Source: Ferruginibacter sp. (lineage in GTDB: Bacteria > Bacteroidota > Bacteroidia > Chitinophagales > Chitinophagaceae). From it: a DNA stretch of 58,008 nucleotides. Shown one piece after another: positions 42,465 to 50,241 of this stretch; positions within the stretch are counted from its first letter, which is position 1; every line of letters begins with the position of its first letter. The position numbers and the translations under genes are program-made. The notes under the pieces were generated by a model, which was given only the letters and a program-made list of their open reading frames with translations, was not told where the DNA came from and searched no databases. The stretch covers positions 1 through 58,008 of the forward strand of contig JACMLJ010000004.1 in NCBI GenBank assembly GCA_014379625.1, given 5' to 3'.

Positions 42465-43643
42465 ATGAAAATAACTAACATTCTTATCCCGGCCTGCCTG
42501 CTGCTTACAACAATGTATAGTTGTAAACAAGATGTGCTTTTGCCGGTTGAACATGACGGTACCAAACCCGGACCTGTTTCAAATATTAAAGTTGAAAGCA
42601 GGCCCGGAACAGTGAAACTCACTTACACATTGCCTGCTGATCCCGACCTGTTATATGTGCTGGGAGAGTACACCGATAAATACGGAAAGCTCATTCAGAA
42701 TAAAGCATCCTTTTATTCCGACTCGATGGTTGTTCAGGGCTTTGCAGATTCGGCTGTTTATAAAATGAATTTATATGCAGTAGACAGAAGCGAAAATAAG
42801 TCGGCGCCTGTTACCATTGATGTAAGGGCATCATCCCCGCCCATTTTTGGCGTTAAAGCAAACCTGTTGCTCCAGGAAGATTTTGGCGGGATAAATGTTC
42901 AGTTTTCAAATCCCAATGAAGCGGACCTGGCCATCGTAGTTTCTTATAAAGATTCCCTCGGATTTTTTGTTGAGAATGAAACTTTCTATACCAAGCTAAA
43001 ACAGGGGGCCTTCACCTCAAGGGGACTATCGCCAAAGCCAACCGTTTTCGGGGTGTATATCCGCGATCGCTGGAATAACCGTACCGATACCATATTTAAA
43101 ACACTCACCCCGATTTTTGAGAAGGAACTTGATAAAACAAAGTTTAAGGCAGTGATCCTGCCCTCAGATGTCGCTAATTATGGAAACGGGTTAGTGATTG
43201 AAGCGATGTGGGACGGGAAAATAAATGAAGGTGGTAATATGTGGCACTCCATCAGTAACGGAGGTATGCCCATGCATATCACGGTCGATTTGGGTGTTAC
43301 CGCCAAGCTAAGCCGTTTTACATTATGGCAACGCCCCGGGCCATATTTATACAATCACGGTAATCCAAAACGGTATGAAATCTGGGGTGCTGTTACTCCT
43401 GCAGCCGATGGAAGTTTCAGTAACTGGACCTTACTACAATCTTTTGTTTCTGTTAAACCATCAGCGGGGCCTACCGGTGTAAATACTAAAGATGATGTGG
43501 ACGCGGCGGCAAGGGGTGAGGAGAATAATATTCCATTAAATGCGCCTAAAATCAGGTATCTCAGGATTAAGATACTCGAAAACTGGAGTGGCGGGTCACA
43601 GGGACATATCGCGGAAATGAAATTCTTTGGTAACGATATTTAA
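42465..43643 (+). CDS. DUF5000/DUF4959/DUF5126 surface lipoprotein with discoidin-like domain
   Basis: A 392-residue lipoprotein (lipobox TTMYSCKQD). It has a DUF4959-like fibronectin-type N-terminus (about 35-120, GPVSNIKVESRPGTVKLTY), a middle DUF5126-like domain (about 125-225) and a C-terminal DUF5000/F5-8C discoidin-like domain (about 240-390, with MWHSISNGGMPMHITVDLG and KLSRFTLWQRPG). Discoidin-like modules bind sugars. Such proteins occupy the SusE/F position in Bacteroidota glycan loci and probably help capture substrate at the surface. It starts 16 bp after the SusD stop. Confidence 0.85.
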   Translation: MKITNILIPACLLLTTMYSCKQDVLLPVEHDGTKPGPVSNIKVESRPGTVKLTYTLPADPDLLYVLGEYTDKYGKLIQNKASFYSDSMVVQGFADSAVYKMNLYAVDRSENKSAPVTIDVRASSPPIFGVKANLLLQEDFGGINVQFSNPNEADLAIVVSYKDSLGFFVENETFYTKLKQGAFTSRGLSPKPTVFGVYIRDRWNNRTDTIFKTLTPIFEKELDKTKFKAVILPSDVANYGNGLVIEAMWDGKINEGGNMWHSISNGGMPMHITVDLGVTAKLSRFTLWQRPGPYLYNHGNPKRYEIWGAVTPAADGSFSNWTLLQSFVSVKPSAGPTGVNTKDDVDAAARGEENNIPLNAPKIRYLRIKILENWSGGSQGHIAEMKFFGNDI

Positions 43644-43683
43644 TCATTCAAACCAGCTCAGGTACAGGTAAACGCTTAATAAT

Positions 43684-44898
43684 ATGAAACAAAAAAATTA
43701 TAACCCATTTCTCATCCTGGCTGCCGGCTGCTGTATTTTATCCGCCTGTAGCAAAATGGATGAATACAAAAAATTTACTGGTGATAAAGAAATTTCTTAT
43801 ACCGGTAAAGCCGACTCTGTCATTGCCTACTCCGGCAAAAACCGGATAAATTTATCCTGGCTCAGATCATCTGATCCCAAAGTAGCCAAAACAAGAATTT
43901 ATTGGAAAAACCGTACCGATTCTGTTGAAGTGCCTTTAAATAATTCGGTACCCGGCTCAAGAAGATTAAATGCAATCATTAATAATTTGCCTGAAGGGAG
44001 CTATAATTTCGAGTTATTTAATTTTGATAACCTGGGCAACACTTCAGTAGTAAGCAGGGTTTCCGGAGTAGCTTACGGAGCAACTTTTCAACAATCGCTG
44101 CTGAACAGGGGTATCGAGAGCTTTTATGCAAGGCAGTTTAATATCGGTTACAATGCGGCTGTGCAATGGTTTGCATCTGCCGAAAAGTCGATAGGTGTTG
44201 AAGTATCTTACATGGACAGTGCAGGGGTCACCCGCAAGGTAATTGGAGACCCAAAGTTGTCTTCCACTCATCTGCCAAAATATGATGAAAGAAATCCTAT
44301 AAGTTATCGCACCATGTTTTTGCCTGATTCAACGGCTATTGATACTTTTTACACGGCCGCAGCTTCCAAAACAGTCAATACACTTTTACCCAACCAGGTA
44401 CATATCAAAAATCCGGGAAATCCATTTATCGCTGAAAAAATGGTTGGCCGATGGGGAACACTGGCTGATTGGATTACAACCACCCCGGTAAAAAATCATG
44501 ATGGTGGAGTTGGCGGTATTGACAACCTGAATACCAGTACCCAAAGGTTATTGTCGTTTGAATTTTGGGGAACCCCGGCGATTGTAAACGGTAAAGTATA
44601 TCAAACGGGTAGTTTGCCTGCCGGCTCTTATCGTTTGGTAGTGACTACCGAAAATATAAATAATAACCTGGAAAACTCCTATATAAGTGTAGCCAAGGGA
44701 AGCATACTGCCGGATGTGGCAAATATTAGCCAGTCGGTGGTAAATTTAAAGTTTATAAATAATATGAGTAATAAAGATCTCACCTTGTCTTTTACGTTAA
44801 CCCAGTTTGAGCTAATTTCCCTTGGGGTGGTAAGCACCATGCAACAGGTAAATGAAAGCAGTCTTAGAATAAGGAGCTTTAAACTTTTTAAAGATTAG
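43684..44898 (+). CDS. DUF4998 domain surface lipoprotein
   Basis: A 404-residue lipoprotein (lipobox CCILSACSKM). The DUF4998 domain is at about 20-220: DEYKKFTGDKEISYTGKADS, GKNRINLSWLRSSDPKVAKT and YNFELFNFDNLGNTSV. The C-terminal half (about 255-400) is a beta-rich domain containing TPVKNHDGGVGGIDNLN, of unknown function. DUF4998 proteins are found almost only in SusCD loci next to DUF5000 proteins, as here, and are presumed surface glycan-binding proteins. It lies 40 bp after the DUF5000 gene and is followed by a strong hairpin that may end the four-gene transcript. Confidence 0.84.
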   Translation: MKQKNYNPFLILAAGCCILSACSKMDEYKKFTGDKEISYTGKADSVIAYSGKNRINLSWLRSSDPKVAKTRIYWKNRTDSVEVPLNNSVPGSRRLNAIINNLPEGSYNFELFNFDNLGNTSVVSRVSGVAYGATFQQSLLNRGIESFYARQFNIGYNAAVQWFASAEKSIGVEVSYMDSAGVTRKVIGDPKLSSTHLPKYDERNPISYRTMFLPDSTAIDTFYTAAASKTVNTLLPNQVHIKNPGNPFIAEKMVGRWGTLADWITTTPVKNHDGGVGGIDNLNTSTQRLLSFEFWGTPAIVNGKVYQTGSLPAGSYRLVVTTENINNNLENSYISVAKGSILPDVANISQSVVNLKFINNMSNKDLTLSFTLTQFELISLGVVSTMQQVNESSLRIRSFKLFKD

Positions 44899-44949
44899 TG
44901 GCTCGCCCCGATACCTATTTGTTCCTTTACTGGTGAATTTTTTAATATG

Positions 44950-44979
44950 ATAATGAAGCACTTTTGAGTGCTTCATTAT
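44950..44979. terminator. 12-bp perfect hairpin after the DUF4998 gene
   Basis: Arms 44950-44961 and 44968-44979 (core AATGAAGCAC / GTGCTTCATT) pair perfectly around a six-base TTTTGA loop, 51 bp after the stop. The flank is AT-rich without a long T-run, so termination is likely but not certain. Confidence 0.65.
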
Positions 44980-45038
44980 TGTAAAATACCAGTTCAAATC
45001 TATGGCTTCCAAAAACTATCCGTAATAGCAGGGTAAAG

Positions 45039-45127
45039 CTCCCCGAAATCCTCAGCTTGTCGAAGGGGGAGAGTGGTTGGGTGCTGCGGTCATACAGACC
45101 CGGCAAGGATTCCGGCATTTTGTCGGA
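45039..45127. repeat. REP-like intergenic element
   Basis: CTCCCC (45039-45044) pairs with GGGGAG (45066-45071) around CCTCAGCTTGTCGAAGG, and a second small dyad TCCG...CGGA spans 45111-45127. The CAGCTTGTCGAAGG core resembles a short sequence I recognise as recurrent in bacterial intergenic regions. The rest of the 314-bp gap 44899-45242 has only the hairpin listed above. Confidence 0.45.
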
Positions 45128-45242
45128 CATCAGCAAGGAATTAAAAAAATGAGTTGGAATCTTAAGCAGAATGCTATGGTAACTTGCATGGAATAAGTTC
45201 AGAAGCATATAAATGAAACAACCAATGATTATCCAGGTTAAA

Positions 45243-47990
45243 ATGAACAAGGCAATACAAATATGTTTTTTAGTACTGGTTAACTTTCAACTGATCGCCC
45301 AACCAATACAGGTCAAAAACCTGCAATGCGAGTACCTTTCAAATCCGTTGGGTGTAGAGGCCGGGCAACCTAAGTTAAGCTGGCAGATTGAAACCGCGCA
45401 ACGAAACACCCTGCAAACGGCTTACCGGGTTTTAGTAGCAGATAACCCTGCATCCATTAAAAAAAATGTTGGAAATATCTGGGACTCTAAAAAGGTCAAT
45501 TCGGCCCAATCCATACAGGTATTGTACGGCGGGCAAAAACTCGAACCCGCAAAAACCTATTACTGGAAACTAATGATTTGGGATAACAAGAAAAATAGGT
45601 CCAACTGGAGCAGTGAAGCCCTCTGGCAAATGGGTTTACTTTCTCCGTCAGATTGGAAAGGAGCTAAATGGATAGCCTGGGATATTATGCCCGACTCTCT
45701 CCGCCTCAGGCCATCAACAGCCGAAGCCAAACGCACACCTATTAAAGATGTGCTCCCTTTATTAAGAAAGGAATTTTCTGTAAAAAAGTTGGTGAAAAAA
45801 GCCACTGTTTTCATTGCCGGGCTGGGTCACTTTGATTTAAGTGTAAACGGCAAAAAAGCGGGCGATCATTTTTTAGATGCCGGCTGGACAAACTACGACA
45901 AGCATGCATTGTACGTAACCTTTGATGTAACCAGCCAGTTAAAACAAGGCGCCAATGCAATAGGTGTTATGCTTGGTAACGGCTTTTATTTTATGCCGGG
46001 TGAACGGTACCTAAAACTTCAGTTAGCTTATGGCTATCCTAAAGCAATTTGCCGTATGCTGATAGAATATGCTGACGGGACAACCGAAAATATTATCAGT
46101 GACCCTTCCTGGAAAACAGCCCCGGGGCCCGTAACTTTTTCCAGTATTTATGGTGGTGAAGATTATAACGCCAACCTTGAGCAAAAAGGCTGGGACCTTG
46201 CTTCATTCGATGATCAAAAATGGAAAAATGTAGTAATTACAGAAGGGCCACCAATGCTGAATGCACAAACTGCAACACCACTAAAAATATTCGACCAGTT
46301 CACCCCAAAAAAAATAACAGCACCTAAGCCGGGAGTATGGGTGTACGACCTGGGGCAGAATGCATCAGGTATTCCTCAAATAACTATAAGGGGTAAAAAG
46401 GGTGATAAGGTTCGGCTTTGGCCGGCAGAACTATTGGCTAAAGATGGAACCATCACCACAAAGCCAATCGGTGCACCAGTATATTTTGAGTATACTTTAA
46501 AAGGCGAAGGAACCGAAACATGGCAGCCCCGCTTTATGTATTACGGCTTCCGTTATGTGCAGGTTGAAGGCGCCGTGCCAAAAGGTGAAGCGAATGCAAA
46601 TAATTTGCCCGTAGTGTCGTCATTAAAAGGTTTGCATACCAGAAATGCTGCGGAAAGGGTAGGGGAGTTTGCCTGTTCAAATGAAATGTTTAATAAAACA
46701 GATGTGTTGATAGACTGGGCCATAAGAAGTAATATGGCAAGTGTGTTGACCGACTGCCCCCACCGTGAAAAATTGGGCTGGCTGGAAGAAGCGCACCTGG
46801 TTGGACCATCAATGCGGTACAACTATGATATCGCAAGTTTATGCCGCAAAGTGATAAGGGATATGATGAATGCCCAAACCGCGGATGGCCTTGTGCCGGA
46901 TATCGCTCCTGAATACGGAGTGTTTGGCGGGCCCTTTCGCGACTCGCCGGAATGGGGCAGCAATGGCATTATTATGCCCTGGTATATGTACGAATGGTAT
47001 GGCGACAAGCAGTTGCTGGAAGAAGCCTACCCGATGATGGAACGTTATATAAATTACCTTCAAAGCAAATCTAAAAACGGTATCGTTTCTCATGGCCTGG
47101 GAGATTGGTACGACATTGGGCCTAAAGAACCCGGCCCCTCTCAACTTACTCCCCAGGGTCTTACCGCAACAGCCATTTACTATTATGACCTTACCATCAT
47201 TTCCAAAATAGCGACACTATTAGGCAAACCACAGGATGCTGCAAACTTTAATCAAATGGCTGCCAAAGTAAAAACGGCTTACAATACTTCCTTCTTCAAT
47301 AAACAAACAAAACAATATGGGTCGGGCAGTCAAACATCTAATGCGATGTCTGTTTATATGGAACTTGTTGAGCCGCAATATAAGGATTCAGTAGTAGCCA
47401 ATATTGTAAAAGAGCTCCGCAACCGCAACAATGCCTTATCCGCCGGAGATATTGGTTACCGCTATCTGTTACGTGTACTCGATGACAATGGAAGAAGTGA
47501 TGTTATCTACGACATGAATAGTAATCCTGCTGTGCCCGGTTATGGCTACCAGCTTGCACGGGGCGCCACCGCCCTTACCGAATCATGGCAGGCTTTCCCT
47601 AATGCGTCTAATAATCACATGATGCTGGGCCATATAAAGGAATGGTTTTATAGCGGCCTTGCAGGAATAAGGCCCGCAAAAAATGCTGTCGCTTTTAACC
47701 AGGTAGAAATAAGGCCCCAGCCTGTTGGTGAAGTTACTGCTGCAAAAGCAAGGTATATTTCACCGTATGGTTTGATTTTATGCGACTGGAAAAAAAATGA
47801 AAGCAGTTTTGAATTAACCACTGAAATACCCGCCAATTCAACCGCCATTATTTATCTGCCGACAAAAGAAACATCAACCATCACGGAAGTTGGTAACCCT
47901 TTAAAGGTAAAAGTTTTACGGTATGAAAACGGACAGGCTTTAATACCCGTAGGATCTGGTAAGTATAGTTTTAAAGTGCAGTATAAGTAG
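45243..47990 (+). CDS. GH78 alpha-L-rhamnosidase
   Basis: Start set at 45243 (MNKAIQICFLVLVNFQLIAQ, a signal peptide); an in-frame ATG at 45213 would add a non-signal-like prefix. The 915-residue protein has the GH78 order: an N-terminal fibronectin-like region (about 25-130, CEYLSNPLGVEAGQPKLSWQ), Bac_rhamnosid_N (about 185-330, with GLGHFDLSVNGKKAGD), a concanavalin-like domain (about 345-450), the (alpha/alpha)6 catalytic barrel (about 465-820, with LTDCPHREKLGWLEEAH) and a C-terminal beta domain. It removes terminal alpha-L-rhamnose by inversion, defining the probable target of the locus. It is separated from the SusCD-DUF5000-DUF4998 genes by a hairpin and a REP-like repeat, so it may have its own promoter. 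Confidence 0.93.
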   Translation: MNKAIQICFLVLVNFQLIAQPIQVKNLQCEYLSNPLGVEAGQPKLSWQIETAQRNTLQTAYRVLVADNPASIKKNVGNIWDSKKVNSAQSIQVLYGGQKLEPAKTYYWKLMIWDNKKNRSNWSSEALWQMGLLSPSDWKGAKWIAWDIMPDSLRLRPSTAEAKRTPIKDVLPLLRKEFSVKKLVKKATVFIAGLGHFDLSVNGKKAGDHFLDAGWTNYDKHALYVTFDVTSQLKQGANAIGVMLGNGFYFMPGERYLKLQLAYGYPKAICRMLIEYADGTTENIISDPSWKTAPGPVTFSSIYGGEDYNANLEQKGWDLASFDDQKWKNVVITEGPPMLNAQTATPLKIFDQFTPKKITAPKPGVWVYDLGQNASGIPQITIRGKKGDKVRLWPAELLAKDGTITTKPIGAPVYFEYTLKGEGTETWQPRFMYYGFRYVQVEGAVPKGEANANNLPVVSSLKGLHTRNAAERVGEFACSNEMFNKTDVLIDWAIRSNMASVLTDCPHREKLGWLEEAHLVGPSMRYNYDIASLCRKVIRDMMNAQTADGLVPDIAPEYGVFGGPFRDSPEWGSNGIIMPWYMYEWYGDKQLLEEAYPMMERYINYLQSKSKNGIVSHGLGDWYDIGPKEPGPSQLTPQGLTATAIYYYDLTIISKIATLLGKPQDAANFNQMAAKVKTAYNTSFFNKQTKQYGSGSQTSNAMSVYMELVEPQYKDSVVANIVKELRNRNNALSAGDIGYRYLLRVLDDNGRSDVIYDMNSNPAVPGYGYQLARGATALTESWQAFPNASNNHMMLGHIKEWFYSGLAGIRPAKNAVAFNQVEIRPQPVGEVTAAKARYISPYGLILCDWKKNESSFELTTEIPANSTAIIYLPTKETSTITEVGNPLKVKVLRYENGQALIPVGSGKYSFKVQYK

Positions 47991-48144
47991 CCTGGCCGAG
48001 TAATTTACGATGCAGCAGGGAGGAATAAACGGTAAGCAATAGTAAAGATATATTCAACTAATACTCGGTAGTTTGGTATCTTTAAATGATGGGGATTAGT
48101 ATTTATAATCCTTTTTACTTTAATGTCCCAACCAAACTGCTAAT

Positions 48145-48747
48145 TTGACCAATTTTACCGATAATAGTGATGAGGAACTGTGCATGCGGTTGCCAACCAT
48201 CGAAGGCGAAGCAGCTTTCTCCCAACTGTATAGCCGTTACAGTGAACGGATTTATCATAATATCCTGCGAATGGTTAAAGATGAGACAACCGCAGAGGAA
48301 ATTTTGCAGGACATTTTTTTACAGGTATGGCAAAAAAGAAATAGCATCCAGATTGAAAAAGCTTTCTCCGGGTGGTTGTTTACGATCAGCAGGAACAGGG
48401 TGCAGGATTTTTTTAGAAAAATAAAAAGGGACGAGAAATTGTATACCCGGTTGAAATCTGTTGCCATAGAACACTATACGCATATTGAAGAAGCTATTTT
48501 TCAAAAAGAGAATGCTAAATTATTAAAGGACGTTATTGACATACTGCCCCCGCAACGCCGGAAGGTTTTTGAACTTTGTAAACTGGATGGATTATCCTAT
48601 AAGGAAGCCAGCGAAAAAATGGGTGTGTCCCTATCTACCATTATGGACCACATGGCAAAAGCCCGGCAGACTATCAGAGAATATATTATCAATAATAAAC
48701 ACCTGTGTGTTAGTTTGTGCATATATCTCTTTATCAAAAAAATATAG
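48145..48747 (+). CDS. RNA polymerase ECF sigma-70 factor
   Basis: A 200-residue ECF sigma factor. Region 2 (about 25-95) includes FSQLYSRYSERIYHNILRM, EILQDIFLQVWQKR and the recognition helix AFSGWLFTISRN; region 4 (about 125-180) includes LPPQRRKVFELCKLDGLSYKEA followed by VSLSTIMDHMAKARQTIREY. A stop lies in frame at 48121-48123 and no ATG occurs before codon 14, so TTG at 48145 is the likely start. It is followed by an anti-sigma FecR gene, an STN-SusC and a SusD, the standard cell-surface signalling arrangement. The C-terminal hydrophobic tail LCVSLCIYLFIKKI is typical of Bacteroidota family members. A possible promoter (TTTG 48072, TAGTATTT 48097) is weak. Confidence 0.93.
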   Translation: MTNFTDNSDEELCMRLPTIEGEAAFSQLYSRYSERIYHNILRMVKDETTAEEILQDIFLQVWQKRNSIQIEKAFSGWLFTISRNRVQDFFRKIKRDEKLYTRLKSVAIEHYTHIEEAIFQKENAKLLKDVIDILPPQRRKVFELCKLDGLSYKEASEKMGVSLSTIMDHMAKARQTIREYIINNKHLCVSLCIYLFIKKI

Positions 48748-48840
48748 CTTCCTAAAACTGTATTTCTCCCCGTTTGTTTGGTAATTATCAAATAATAATT
48801 AAATAAATATTATCCGGTAGCCGATATTATTCCCCATTAT

Positions 48841-48867
48841 AAGCGTCTTTATAAAAATCAGACGCTT
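48841..48867 (+). promoter_or_regulatory. Hairpin overlapping the FecR start codon
   Basis: AAGCGTCT (48841-48848) and AGACGCTT (48860-48867) are exact inverted copies around an 11-nt AT-rich loop. The second arm includes the first two bases of the TTG start codon of the fecR-like gene at 48866, so in mRNA it would hide the start. Confidence 0.55.
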
Positions 48868-50116
48868 GAGCAACTTTTCGAATATCACCCTTTTATTTCA
48901 AAAATACCTGGCTAACGAGTGTTCACCGGAAGAGGTGGATGAACTAATCAGCATTTTGGAAGAGCCTGGCCATGATGAGATTACAGGTGAATTATTGCGA
49001 CAGGAAATTTCAAAAGAATTATTGAGTGAACCCGCTGTTGACCCTGCCCTAAAAGCAAGATTAGCCAAACGGTTACAGGAAATTTTACTAAGTTCCCGCC
49101 TGCCTGCGGATGAGTACGCATCAACGCCCACTTATGAAACAAACACCGGCGCAAAAGTTAGTACTATATGGAGGAGGTGGTCTGTCGCGGCTTCCATTAT
49201 TTTTATAATCGCAATTGGCGGTTTCTATTACTTATCCAATAAATTCAGCAAACAGGTTGGCACAGCTCAGATAGGGCAGGCAAAGGATGTAACTGCTCCG
49301 AAAGGTACAAAGGCGGTCATTATCCTCGCTGATGGAAGCAGGATAGTACTTGATAGTTTGCAAACTGGCGCCTTGGTTACCCAGGGCAATGTACAGGTTA
49401 GAAAAAATGCCGATGGCAAAATTGTTTACAGTGGCAAAACGGCAGAAGTGGCTTATAACACCATTTACAATCCACGGGGGAGTAATGTAGTTGCGCTTAC
49501 CCTCATCGATGGCACACAGGTATGGTTAAATGCGGAATCGTCAATGAAATACCCTGTCGCTTTTACTGGTACGCAAAGAAAAGTGGAGATTACCGGCGAA
49601 GCATATTTTGAAGTTAGCAAAGATGCTAAAAAGAAATTTTTGGTTGATGCAAAGGGAGTGATAACAGAAGTGCTGGGAACGCATTTTAATGTAAACAGTT
49701 ACAGCGATGAAGCCAGTACAAAAATTACCTTACTGGAAGGTTCGGTAAAAGTTACCAGTGGCACGGCAACAGGTTTATTAAAACCCCGCCAGCAGGCGCA
49801 GTGTTCTAACTCCCTGTTAGGAAATGGGGGCGGGGATGGTGGCATAAAAATACTGAATGATATAGATACAGATGAGGTAATGGCATGGAAAGAAGGAAAA
49901 TTTCAATTTGGTGAAAAGGCAGATATCGCAAGCATTATGAGGCAAATAGCACGGTGGTACAATGTTGAAGTTGAATTTAAAGGAACGGTGACGGAGCATA
50001 TTGGTGGTAGCATTTCAAGAAATGTAAATGCTTCAAAGGTATTAAAAATGCTGGGGACTACAGGCGTCGCAAAATTTGTAATTGAAGGTAATAAAGTGAT
50101 CGTATCACCTCAATAA
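48866..50116 (+). CDS. FecR-family anti-sigma factor (DUF4974)
   Basis: A 416-residue protein. The N-terminal cytoplasmic part (about 1-100) would bind the sigma factor (LFQKYLANECSPEEVDELIS). One transmembrane helix follows (about 105-123, VAASIIFIIAIGGFYYL), then a periplasmic FecR domain (about 175-315, TAEVAYNTIYNPRGSNVVAL, DGTQVWLNAESSMKYPVAF) and a DUF4974 secretin-like end (about 345-416, EGKFQFGEKADIASIMRQIA). TTG at 48866 is the only good start: no ATG lies between it and the upstream region. It couples substrate binding at the STN domain of the next protein to release of the sigma factor. Confidence 0.93.
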   Translation: MSNFSNITLLFQKYLANECSPEEVDELISILEEPGHDEITGELLRQEISKELLSEPAVDPALKARLAKRLQEILLSSRLPADEYASTPTYETNTGAKVSTIWRRWSVAASIIFIIAIGGFYYLSNKFSKQVGTAQIGQAKDVTAPKGTKAVIILADGSRIVLDSLQTGALVTQGNVQVRKNADGKIVYSGKTAEVAYNTIYNPRGSNVVALTLIDGTQVWLNAESSMKYPVAFTGTQRKVEITGEAYFEVSKDAKKKFLVDAKGVITEVLGTHFNVNSYSDEASTKITLLEGSVKVTSGTATGLLKPRQQAQCSNSLLGNGGGDGGIKILNDIDTDEVMAWKEGKFQFGEKADIASIMRQIARWYNVEVEFKGTVTEHIGGSISRNVNASKVLKMLGTTGVAKFVIEGNKVIVSPQ

Positions 50117-50142
50117 AAAAACTGTATTGGCTCATAACAAAA

Positions 50143-50168
50143 CCGCTCCGGGGTCGAGGCCGGAGCGG
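50143..50168. promoter_or_regulatory. 9-bp GC-rich hairpin between the fecR-like and SusC genes
   Basis: CCGCTCCGG (50143-50151) and CCGGAGCGG (50160-50168) pair perfectly around an 8-nt loop. No T-run follows on the plus strand; on the minus strand it is followed by TTTTG. It could attenuate read-through from the sigma/FecR genes into SusC or stabilise the mRNA. Confidence 0.6.
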
Positions 50169-50241
50169 AAGAAATTCAGGCCAATATTTTATATACAATC
50201 TGGTCAGACTGCTTATTAATTAACCTAAACAAATCAAAGTT

